A stretch of 64,000 bases of DNA from Globodera rostochiensis (Eukaryota > Nematoda > Chromadorea > Rhabditida > Heteroderidae): positions 3,749,254 through 3,813,253 of the forward strand of contig JAEVLN010000001.1 of the NCBI GenBank assembly GCA_018350325.1. The letters run 5' to 3'. Both the position numbers and the translations under genes were made by a program. Of this stretch, positions 48,101 through 59,500 are shown in pieces; within the stretch, counting starts at the first letter, position 1, and every line of letters begins with the position of its first letter. The notes beneath the pieces are model-generated. The model did not search any database, was not told the DNA's origin, and worked only from the letters and a program-made list of their open reading frames with translations.

Positions 48101-48864
48101 CTCCAATTAATCCCCCCCCCCCAATTATCTCCCCCCCCCTCCAATTAATCCCCCCCCCGCAATTAACACATTAGGGCAAAAAATGCCAATTCTTCTATTT
48201 CAGATAGCGTTCATCCATCGACATAAATGCCAATTCTTCCATTTCAGATAGCGTCCATCGGCATTAACATTGCCAACTTTGTTTGCCCTGCTTGTGACCT
48301 TTCAAATTTGGCGCCCAAATACATTTCATGGCATAATGGTGGACTATTGGCTGCATTTGTTGCTTTGCTTTTGACTCCGTGGAATTGGTCAGAGAGAAAA
48401 TAATAAAACAAAAAAATAATTAATAAATAAAATATATTAAAAAGGTATGATCAGCCGGCGGCAATTCGTTACACTCTCGGGCTGGTCGAAGCGCTGATGG
48501 GGCCGTTGTACGGAATTGTTATGGCCGGATATTATATTGTGCGTCACAATTTTTCGTTTTTCTTTGGAGCCTTTTTGTGAGGTACAAAATGCAAATCGCG
48601 GATCGGATGCCGCCGATTTCCGACTGGGCACGGAAACAGAAATGCCAAATTAATTTCTTTCATTTTTTACGCAAAATTTGTGCCATATTTTAGGCATTGG
48701 TGCCCGCAATGTTGGCACGGCCCAATCTGGACATCCAGTGGGTGGCGGATTTCAGTTGGTTTGTCGGCTGTGCAATTGGCTTTTGTGCATTCGCTGCGAT
48801 GGAAAGGATTAATCCGAAAATGAAATTGGCCAAATCAATTGGCCAAGATGAAGTGAACGCCTAA
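45123..48864 (+). CDS. NCS1-family nucleobase/allantoin/thiamine-type permease (5' end unresolved)
   Basis: Membrane symporter of the nucleobase:cation symporter-1 family. Segments align in order with the family: NNDLKPVEEQTWNAYNIAAL then WMS (45144), IIHSVAGYLTAGTLFSLRLT (45628), FVALILSVLVVLVL (45762), NPVLCRVVFGVYGANIPS then IIRMI (45985), GFAGLSLLGWFAFVLLWSVQ (46350), FSNFSRFAKSWNAV (46714), GLPVNYLLFATLTVV (46881), IASIGINIANFVCPACDLSN (48251), DQPAAIRYTLGLVEALMGPL then YGIVMAGYY (48448) and ALVPAMLARPNLDIQW (48695). The stop is at 48864. No in-frame ATG joins the first recognised exon, and I could not find its acceptor, so the N terminus is incomplete. Several introns use CAG|GC donors (45695, 46160). 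Two introns are made of repeat arrays. Animal nuclear genomes rarely encode NCS1, suggesting lateral acquisition (inference). Confidence 0.88.
45241..45627. repeat. 30-bp tandem array filling an NCS1 intron
   Basis: Thirteen near-identical units of AATGAATTTAATTCTATTTA followed by ATTAAGTAAA. The last unit ends ATTAAG and is directly followed by coding TCATCCAC; that AAG is the acceptor that keeps the reading frame. Confidence 0.95.
47038..48165. repeat. 1.1-kb poly-C / CCAATTAATC array in an NCS1 intron
   Basis: Runs of 5-11 C alternating with CCAATTAAT, CTCC and TCTCC, on average one AATTAAT per 17-20 bp. It begins at the donor after LTLT (ACG|GTCCCC) and fills almost the whole intron. Confidence 0.97.
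48180..48250. repeat. Duplicated 3' splice site
   Basis: Two tandem copies, about 44 bp apart, of AAATGCCAATTCTTCYATTT followed by CAGATAGCGT. Only the second copy leads into the open NCS1 frame (IASIGINIAN); use of the first would meet a stop. Confidence 0.85.
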
Positions 48865-49169
48865 ACTAGGCGAGGCGCCAACATTTGTACCAGCAAAGTA
48901 ATCGGACGGTTTTTCTATTTTCATTTAATGTAAAAATGTTCAGTCACATAATTATTGTTGCCAAATTGTGCTAATTGAATAATATTTTCTCATTTCTTTT
49001 TGCAAATTAATCAAAAAGTAACTTTCATTTTTCGTCATTCACTTCTTCAATTTTGTTGATAAGATGGTCGTCACCTTCATTCGTGCTGCTGCTCTTCACC
49101 AGCAACGGCTTCAACTCGTGCCCCTACAATTTAATTATTATTTAGCGAATTTAATAAATTTGGTTTTAT

Positions 49170-52100
49170 TTATTTTTGATGGATTGCCTGCGGCGGCGGT
49201 GCCGTCGCTTCTGTCCCATTTTGAAATTGCTGCTGCTGTTCAGCACCGGTGGCGCCGCGTTTCGGCGAAGCGGCGGCGCCGTTGCCACTGGCGCCAGGTC
49301 CAAAGATTAATTTGTCGAAGTTGACGACATAAAAGCCGACAAATTCATTTGGACAATTTAATTTTGCTGACCGGCACTTCAATGGCCAAACTCAGCAACA
49401 AAGCGCACGCGTACGACGTGGCCACATTGGCAAAGAATATGTGCAACTGATTTAAACAAATTATTTTTTAAAAACAAAATGATTTATTTTAGGTTGTTGT
49501 TAAGTAAGTTATTTTTGGTGAAACGCGATTATTTTTTTGATATTCAAAAATTTATAATTCAAATGGCTTTCTTTATATTTTATATTGTAGATTTACATGT
49601 TTTCTTCCATTTCTGTATAAATTTATTTGCCCAAAAATTTAAACATAATAATTAATTGTCGGAGAAGCAACAAAAAGCCTCAAATTTTGCTTCTAAACGT
49701 TACCACTTGAAATGAGTGGGTGAAGTGAAAGGCACTCGGTCGACTCAAATAGTAAATTTGGAGCAAAATTGGATGCAATAAATAGGCGGAAAACTTAAAA
49801 CAAATTTAAATGTGCCAATTTTAATATTTAAAATTGTTTTGATTACTGTAATTTTGCTGAGCGGCACGAACATTTTGTGGCCAAGAATGGCATTTATTGA
49901 GGCTATAAATTTGCATAATTACCTAATTAAAAAGCATTAATTACCGCCGTGATTTGTCTCGCACGCAAAAGTCGTCCAGCCCAACGCCAAAGCGAATGCG
50001 AGACGGCCAAAGGCGGTGTACAGCAACGACCTCAAAAAGAATAAATTAATTTAAATATTAAACAAAAATCTTTGCATTTTAAATCCTTTTTTGGAAAATG
50101 CGAAATTCGAACAAAATAATATTTATAAATGTTAAAATAGTGCCATTTTAATTTTACGCCGCACAAATCCCTCGTTAAATTTAAAATTAACTTTTACTGA
50201 CCACCAAAATGAAATGTCCCCGGTTTTAGTGAAATTGTATAAGCCGAAAATGGAATAAATTGTCAGCACAATTGTCACCGTCCAACCGATGAAACATTGC
50301 AACTGAAAAGAATTCACAAAATATATTTTATCATTTTTTAATTAATTATAAGGCCTTAAAATTCTTTTTAATTAAACTTCTTTTAACAAATTCTTTTGTA
50401 TTACCCACCGGACTCATACGGAAATTCTGCTGTGTTCGCGTTTCGGCCAGAAAATAGCCCACAACGCAGCCGACAATGTACGGCCCACAACGAATGTACG
50501 GCTTCACTGAAACAAATAATCAATCGATTCTTAACGTATTTAAATAATCAATCGATTCTTAACGTATTTAAATAATCAATCGATTCTTAACGTATTTAAA
50601 TAATCAATCGATTCTTAACGTATTTAAATAATCAATCGATTCTTAACGTATTTAAATAATCAATCGATTCTTAACGTATTTAAATAATCAATCGATTCTT
50701 AACGTATTTAAATAATCAATCGATTCTTAACGTATTTAAATAATCAATCGATTCTTAACGTATTTAATAATCAATCGATTCTTAACGTATTTAAATAATC
50801 AATCGATTCTTAACGTATTTAAATAATCAATCGATTCTTAACGTATTTAAATAATCAATCGATTCTTAACGTATTTAAATATTTTACCGTACAAATCGTT
50901 CCAATAATCGGCCAGAACTGTGATGCTAAAGGCAATGAATGATTTAAATTGATTGATGTTTTTGATTTTGAATTTAAAAGTCAGTTTTATTTTTATTTAA
51001 GCAATTTTACAATTTTGAGGTTAGCAGCGGGGCGGGCGGGTAGCCGTTCCGGAGAGTGATCACAACATTTGTTGTGCTGGAGGCGATCAGCAAAAGCAGC
51101 CCGAACACGACGCCGCCCATTTTGTATCTGAAAATTGCTGGCAGAAAATAAAAATAATTCTTTTGTTTAAATAATATAATTCACAAAATAATTAAAAATA
51201 AACATTAATTTAATTTTCTAAAAAAACAAATCACTTGTGCAAGGCGATGATCAAAATGGGCGCAAATGCGTACAGTTGAAAATCGTTGGCCAAATACCAT
51301 GTCCAACCCATGCACTTTAAACAAATTTAATTTTCCATTAAAATTTAATTGTTTAAACATTTTATATTATTAAAAATAACGAATAAAATTCACTGAATCG
51401 TTCTGTCCCACAAAATTCTTTATGTACAACAGATTTGCCCACCAAGACTCGCGACAAAAATTTGGGTCCTAAACAGACAAAAAATGTTTCTTTTGGGGGG
51501 CTTTTATTTTCAAAATCCCAACGATTGGCCTCCAAAATGGGCCCTCTGAGATGTAAGTGAGCACCGTAACTAAACAAAAAATAAATAAATAAATAAATTC
51601 TCAAATATTTTTAAACAAAATTAACCTTTCGTCAACATAACCAACACATAAACCGGAGTAAGCCTTAATTTGTACAAAAAAGGGGTAATTTTGTTAACAA
51701 CTAATAAATAAATTATTTATTTAAATGAAAATGCCTCAAATATCGGCGTCCATAATATGCAAGCCTTTAAAATTAAAATAAATTAAAAACAACAAAAATT
51801 AAAGCCTAAAAAACCACGTGCTGGAAGCATCGAGACGAAAGTGATTTTTGCGAAGTTTCACCAAAAATATGTAAGCGGTCAAAAGGCCGCTTAGGAGGAA
51901 AAAAGAGTCCACCGCCAGCGGCGCTTGGAGCACCCAAAAATATCGAACGGATTAATTTAAATTTTTGTTTTAATTAATTTAAATAATTTAATATGTAATT
52001 AGGGCCTTTTACCATTTGATTGTAAAAGAATTTGGGGAATTCGTGCAGTGTGTGCAGCAAATTGTCTTTAGCGGCAGCAGCACAAAATGAGTAAATTAAC

Positions 52101-54943
52101 AAAATTTAAATAATTCGAATAAAATACCGGCACTAAAACTTGTTGCGATGTAATAATACTGCGGGGAAGGAATTTAAATGTTTCCCCAAATTATTAGGAA
52201 GCTTCTAACCGTGTGCCCGAAAATAATCTGAAAATAAAAAAAACGCCAACATTTAAATCATTTCATTTTATTCACTATTAGCAGAGAGCGCATTTTAGGC
52301 ACAAAAAATTGGGCCAAAATAAAGTCCAAAAATAATATTTAAGCACAAAAAATCCGGCGAAAAATTTAACAAATGGCTAAAAACCCGCTCCCTAATTATT
52401 AAAAATAATAATTACCCAACACATGCTGAGAAAACGGGCTCCTTAAATATATATATATATATATATATATATAGTTTTTATATTATTATTAATTTGATTT
52501 CGAGACTTAAAATTTAAAGAGACTCAAAAACCGAGCCCGAGACTCTCGAATTCCTTCCCTATTAATTTTACCATGCAAACACCGAATCTGACCCTCCTCC
52601 GTCCGAGTGTCCATAATGTAGTCCAAATTGCGAGCCTAATTGGCATTTAAAAATGATTACTAATTTAATTTTACTTTAAATATTTAAAATTAAAAATTCG
52701 CAAAACCACGGAAAACAATCGGATGAACAAAACGGCCTTCGATTGGCCAATTCCCCTCGCAATGTTCTGCTGGTTTTTGTTGTGATTCTGAAAATATTGT
52801 TTTTTTTTTCTTCAGAATTCATTGAAAATTTCAAAAAATTAAATTTTAAAATTATTTAAATTATCTCTTTACAATTTGGCCACTGCCGAGGACAGACCGC
52901 TCCAGAGGCCGGTGCACATAAATGTCGTAGAAAGTGCCGAAGAGCATCAACGATCCGATGGCCAACAGAAGGCAAAGGACGGCCTTATGAATAATATTTA
53001 TTAATAATTATTAATAAAATGGAGAAACGACTTTTTTAGATTTGGACATTGTTGAAAGGTTGGGCACCCTAATTAAAGCAAAAAAATCAAAATCTCAACA
53101 TTTTCCACGAAAAAAAGTGTTTAAACTGGGAATGTTGTTACTCCACAACCCGACCCCCCCCCCCCCCCAAACAGCAGCCCCCGAGGGGTCCTTGGCAATA
53201 ATTTTTGGTTTTGCAATACCATCGATTTGCTGTCGTAGTAAAGTTGACTTTCAGGACGGGAATTGCTGCATTGGACAGTGACCTAAAGGCAAATTAATTG
53301 TTTTTGTAAATTTATTAAGCGAAAAAATCGGAGCAAAAAATAAAATGCCATAAAGTCCATTTTCGTTGCCATTTTATGCTTTATTTTATTATTTAATTAA
53401 ATTAAATAAATTGTCCCATACATTGCAAACAAATTTGCGTCCCAACGAAAGTTCTGCCGCTTCATAAACTGAAATTTTTTTTTGACTTTTTAAACAATTT
53501 TATTTAATTGAAATTCGCACTGAATTGGACCAATTTTCGCACGTCATAATCCGTGCAAGTGTCGCTAAAAAGTTCAATTTAGGCACCCTTCAATTAACAA
53601 TTACGGCAATTTACGGTGTGCAAAGGCCCAAATTCAGCAATGGCATCTTCAAACATTGGCACTTTCGAACAAAATAAGTAATTAATTTACCAAATCAAAA
53701 CAGCTCCTCTCATAAGCGCTCCAGTTTTCGAAGCTATCGCTTACAGTTGAATTTGGCCTAAAATGGAAAGTTTCCTCAATTTCAGTGTAATATAAAAATA
53801 AAATAAGCCCCCCCCCGGCGCAATTCAACAACAAAAATTGCATTTACCGGCATTGCGCCGTCGGGTCTGACGGGGCGGCGGCACTTGCAAATGCTTTCAG
53901 CGGATTGTGCCGATTGAAAGGCTGCAAAATATTCTTTTTTTTAAACCGTTTTGGTTTATTTTTGCCTGAAAACGCGCCATGCAATATTGGCCGCGCCAAA
54001 ATTGACTGAAATAAGCGGGAAAATGTGTGGGAAAGATAAACAAAATTTAATAATGCCTGGAGGGGAAGCCAAAAGTTATTCAGATAATTAAATAGAGAAA
54101 TTAAATTTTATGGTTTATTTTACCCTTGGCGGTTCTTTTGAGCCGAAATCTTTCGGCAAGTTGCCCAAGAGCCAGTCCAAAGATTGTTTCCAGCTGCAAA
54201 TTAGGGATTCAATTAGTACTTTTCATATTTGCTAACAAACGACGGCGGCCGGCACTTTGCCGATGGCATCGACCACTAAAATTTGAAAGAGAAAAATTTT
54301 GTAAATTTTTTTATTATACCATCAAAAATCCATTGGAATTCGCGGACTTTGCTTCTGTATTGGCTGGTGCAGTTGCAGTCCATGCCTAAACATTTTGTTT
54401 TAATTAATTTTAAAGTTTAAAAATGTGCGGCACATTGACTGGCGTCCGCCGCAGTTTTGGCATAGTGGTAAATTGTCCACAGAAAATGTGTCAGATCGGC
54501 CAGACACGGGGCCGAAATGTCGTACTTGGCCAACGGTTCAAAGAAAGTGATCACCGCCTGAATTTGATCAAATCATCGCCATAATTCTCTTTCCGCACCT
54601 GCACAGTGTCCACGCGCCCGTCCGTCGCCGCTTCCTGCAGCGCGTTCAGCTCGTTCCACAGCTGAATGAACATGTCCATGTCCAGCATCAATTGGACGTC
54701 CGAATCGTGGAAGAATTGGCCCATAAACTGGCCCAAGTCCTCCTTGTACTTTGAATTGTCGAGCGCGCCGTCGTCACCGATTTCGAGCAGTTCGGCCCGC
54801 GTCAAATGGAAGGGGTATAACTGGGCTGAGTCGGCATCATTGGAGTCGGCATTGAAGCCGTGCCAATTTTGGACGAAGAATATGCACCAAATTAGGCTGA
54901 AGCAATGCCATCGACAGCCCAGAAGGGCAGACAACGACGGCAT
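49170..54943 (-). CDS. NRF-6-like (nose resistant to fluoxetine) membrane acyltransferase
   Basis: Multi-pass protein with an N-terminal NRF domain and a C-terminal acyltransferase-3 domain. ATG at 54943 gives MPSLSALLGCRWHCFSLIWC (signal segment). The NRF part continues through FHDSDVQLMLDMDMFIQLWN (about 54700), CLADLTHFLWTIYHYAK (54470) and DAIGKVPAA (54255). The acyltransferase part has ARNLDYIMDTRTEEGQIRCL then HG (52600), ARFLSMCW (52415), IIFGHTYYYIATSFSA (52220 and 52150), LAVDSFFLLSGLLTAYIFL (51900), LRLTPVYVLVML (51640), FCRESWWANLLYIKNFVGQN (51430), CMGWTWYLANDFQLYAFAPI (51290), GPYIVGCVVGYFLAETR (50470) and FVPLSKIT (49880). Exons are many and very short. Normal splicing stops after KIKLSK at 49345; the family-typical VVNFDKLIFG ending (49310) needs an intron ending TTTTAT, then runs to 49170. 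In Caenorhabditis relatives affect lipid transport and drug response. Confidence 0.87.
50515..50881. repeat. 28-bp tandem array in an NRF-6-like intron
   Basis: About 13 copies of AATAATCAATCGATTCTTAA followed by CGTATTTA; one copy near 50764 lacks a base. Confidence 0.96.
52446..52474. repeat. AT dinucleotide microsatellite
   Basis: (TA)n of about 14 units in an intron of the NRF-6-like gene. Confidence 0.95.
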
Positions 54944-56573
54944 TTTGGGGTATTTTACGCAAAAAAAAAGGCTAAATTTCGGAAATTTTATTTTAATGGG
55001 CAACGAGCACAGTTTAATCGAAGATTTTTTGAAGCTTTTTATTTGTATTTAAAGCGAAAATTTCTGGAAAATTCCGATCGATTGACAAAGTCCCAATAAA
55101 TATTCGTTGTCCCATTCAATTGAATGTTACATATCGCAGCCCCCATAAATCACTCCACACCCTCCGCTCCCTTATCAATCGTCGCATTTCTCGAAGTTCC
55201 CTTGCCAAAAAAACAGAGTCACATCCATTAAAAATTTGATAAATTTAAAAATCATTTTTATAAATTACCAATTCCGCCCCCGGGGGTATTCCTCCAATAC
55301 CTTCTAGCTACCTGTATTTTTAATTAATGACTTTTCAAATAACAATTATGTGGAGGGTTCGTTGAGAAGAAACATTTAATGAATTTTCCGATATTTCCAG
55401 TTTTAAAAGTTAATAAAAACAAATGGACACGCCTCTACATAATGGGAATATTCCGTTTATTATAATTTCTTTTACGCCAAAACCTTACCTAAACACATAC
55501 CGGTATGTACCAACTGAAGCACCCGCGCTGTACGGCGCTTAATTCAATTATTTTTTTGAACATTATTACCCAATTAGAGGGCAAAACTCTCAAAGCTCCT
55601 CAAAGTCTTAGCCAACTACAAATCGGAAACCCCTCAGGGTTTGTGCTCTAATCTTGCACTAATTTCAGAAGAACACTTTTTGTTGAAACAATTTAAGAAT
55701 ATTATTGTTAGGGCAAACGCCTTTTCAGAATAGGAGTTTCGCTCCTCCAAAAAATTTACAGACTTTCAAATTAAATTTTTGTTTTTTAAAGGAAATGTAT
55801 GTTTTTTGGGCCAGTTGGGGGGAAAACAGTCATTTCTAAAGGTTTCCTTTTTTTATTTTTGTTAATTTATTTACCTTTCATTAGATTTAACGAATTTGTT
55901 AAAAATTACGAATGGCAAAACAAAAGGGCCTATGGCACCGCCGAGAGGGCTCCCTCCCAATTAAGAGGGGACAAAAAGATCAGTCCAAAACGACGTATTA
56001 TTTAATAATAAAAAGGCCATACATAAAAACACATCAGCAGCTTAAAAGAAATTGGCCTTAACAAATATTTATTTTATAGGCAAAAAGAACAATCAATCGA
56101 AAAATACTCCAAATCAGTCATAAAAAGTGGGGGGGAGGAATGACGGGAGATTACGGTAAGGCAAGCAGCAGACAATAATATACTGTATTTGTTGGGCGAT
56201 CGGAGGGCAAATTCATTTGAACGTGTCATTTCCAAGTGAGTGATTGGAGGAGGAATATTATTTTTACGTTTAAGGGAAAAGTCTGAGCTTTGAACCGTTC
56301 TCAAAAATCGGATTCATTCTAAAACTTTGGGTAAATTACAGTGAATGGACAAAAAATACGAAATGGCTGAGACGTAATAAAAGAATAAACTTTTCTCTTT
56401 TTGAGATGGACTACTTAGCACCTAATTAGCTAAATTACGTCTCAAAAGGCACATTTATGGGCCAAACAATCAATCAGTCAATGTTAACAGGCAAAATAAT
56501 ATAATTATGTAGTGAATAGAATTAAATTGGCACGAAATGGACGGCAGGGGGACGGCGATTTGGTTGCACAAAA
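54944..56573. other. Intergenic region between NRF-6-like and TPS genes
   Basis: AT-rich, no supported gene. Contains a palindrome ACATACCGGTATGT at 55495-55508 that recurs at 63918-63931. Confidence 0.55.
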
Positions 56574-59500
56574 TCATTCCTCCCCGTCCTCTAATTGCGT
56601 GTTAGAAGAGCTGTGCCGTCGATGGTGCGGGGAGGTCATGGCGCCACGGGAGATGCTAATCTCGCGGATGGTCGCCTGAAGAAAAAAGAACAAATTTTAA
56701 TTTGAGTAAGGCAAAAATTGTTGTTCAGCCACACAACCTGTGCCATCGCTCCCAACAGCACTTCGGGCGAGGAAACGAACACAAAATGTTCATTACCGAA
56801 GCTTTCACAGAGTTTAGCAACCTGAAAAAGAAAAAGTCCAACAAAATGATGCTTCTCCTCTCCTCCCCCTTTTCCTACTTTTTGTCTCAGTGCCACATTG
56901 CTTTCGGGTGCCACCCAAACTGTGTAAACACTCTGAACAATTGTTGTATTATAACGGACATGAGTTAAATGCTTGTCCACCTTCGGGTTGTGCTCCAAAC
57001 AAGTGCGCAGCATCGGTATGTCCGTCTCGGAGTCGCCGCACACCAAAATGGTGCCTTCGCGAAGGTCGCATTTCAAATGTTCGATGAGCAATTGGATGCC
57101 GTTGCCTTTGTCAAAAATGTGCCCAAACTCGGACTGAAAACAAAAATTTATTTAAAATGACGACGGCAATCTTTTAGCGTTTTCAACAACAACAAAAATT
57201 AAAAGGAAGCAAATCCAACACCTTAATGAAAATTTTGATGTCCGTTTCTGTGGTCTTCACTTCCAGCAATTGCCGACTGGGGTCCGTGTCCTCAACGATG
57301 GCACGAATCTTTCGATCAATAAGCTCCTTTAGCTCACGCGACACTGTGCCAAACACGTCCTGAGGAAATTATTGGAAAAATGTAGCCATTATTTAGTCAA
57401 CAATCTAATCAAAACGGCGCTTAGTGTCTCAACACACACCTGATGTGCCAATGTCACGTGCCCATAATGTTTCTGCAGTCCGGAGCCAATCCATGCAAAA
57501 ATTTTGAATTCCGGATGCTCCAACAGATCCGAAATGGAGTCGAAAACGTAATTCAATTTCTCCAGATCCGCCTCCGGGATTGACTGGTCTTTGAACTTGT
57601 TGGCCGGGTCCACAAACCATTCTCGACCCGCGGAGGCCCCAATGTAATAATAGCCCTCGGGGATGGTGCACACGTCCAAAATACCTTCAAAATAATTTAT
57701 TAAATTTAAAAAGCAATAAAAAATAACATAAATTAGACTTTCATTGCATAAACAAAAAAAAGCCCACCCAATCGCATCATCGGCGCAGTCGTGACGATGG
57801 CGCAAGTTTGGGCGCATCGACGCGCAAACTGAGCTTGAATGACGCCAGAATATGCAGGTTGAATGCTGGCCACGTATGAACAACTGTAGGACTTCAAAGT
57901 GCCGTCCCGATCGGTAAAAAAATAGTTGAAGTGATCTGCGTCAATGAACAGCTTCAAAGGAACAAAAGAATTAAAAGTTTTGTAAAAATGGTTTAATGTG
58001 AAGTAACATCCAACTGACATCGACCACCGCCGCCACTTCATTCCGGAACATTGCCTCGGAGACGGGATGATAGACCTGCAGGTGGGAGATGAACTGTTCA
58101 ATGTTGTACACGTCGTCAGAGTGGATGAACTGCAGAAACTGGAGATCCTTGTCGAACTCCTCAATCTCGTTTTTGATGTCCAGCCGCACCATCTCTTCCT
58201 CCCCCGTTCTGCCGCCTCCGGCGGAGCCAAAGGGCACAGACGACGTGCCATCCTCATTGCCTCCGGCACCCATACCGGCGGCGCCACCACCGCTGGTCGT
58301 AGCCGTTGCGCGCAAGCGAATTTGGCTCGTGCCAGGCTCACAGCTGAGCTTCAACGACTCCTTGGCGTTCTGTAGCGAGATGCTGAAGTGCGGGCGGATG
58401 GGAATGCCCTAAAGGGAAAGACTTTTACAAGGCAATTGGATTCTAATTGCGTCCCGTCTTCGCTTCCGACTGACCTTTAACACTCGTTCAACAATGCCTC
58501 GACGAACGTCCCGCGTGCGCAGCATCAAATTGAAGAACTCGTCCAGCGTTGTGACTTGCATTTGACGGATCACCTGATGAGACCAGCTCGGGTCCAAAAA
58601 AGTGGCACTCCAACTGAAAATAACAAAAAATCGGTCAAAAGCCCCCCCCCCTCTGTCTAAGCACCGTTCAATGTCATTGGCCATGATGAACTCATTGAGC
58701 ACGTTCCCGTGCCGATGTCTGTTCTCTTTTGTCTCCACAGCGGCCGTGTGGAAAGAATCCGCAAAAGCCTCCGTATCGAACAAATCTTCAACCTGAAATT
58801 AAAAATATTCTCCAATAAATTTGCATTAATTTACCCTATGATAATTCGGATCCTCGGCAGAGTGAAGTCCGGCGGTAGTGAATTGAATTTCGGAGCCCGC
58901 ACCGGTGGAGAGGACGAGACCCGCCGTCGGGTTACACAAAAGCATTTCTTTGGCCACCAAATTCATGCCGTCCTGGAGAGAAAGCGATTAAAAAAATGAA
59001 ATTACGTCCAAATAAACATTAAATTTAAAAAACGGACTTTTTTGGGCGTCACAACTCCAATGTCCATGGCCAAGTAATGGGCGATCAGTTCGCTGCGTTG
59101 CAATCCGTTCGTCTGGAAAATGATCGGGCGCCATCCGGGATGGACATTTTCGTTGGAGAAACGGCGGTTCACCGCTTCCGCCAAAGCCATGCATTCGTCC
59201 TGCGCAAAAATTGAATTAACAAATGAAAGTTTAGGGACTTACGAACCTGATAGACTCTGTACGTGTCCACACTGCGCCGGTTGGTAACGGCGACCTAAAA
59301 ATTGTGCTGAAATTAATTTGAAAAGCATTTTTTTGTTGCTTCACCTGAAAGAGAATGTCTTTGCCCGCCCTTTCCGGATGCTTTTCCAAATATCGCTGAT
59401 AAGCCATCAGTTTTTCCTTTATGCCTTTGGTGTAATCGAAACGTTCCACGGAGAAGAAAAGACACACGTCCCCGGCGGGGTTTTCTCCAAAAATCTTAAA

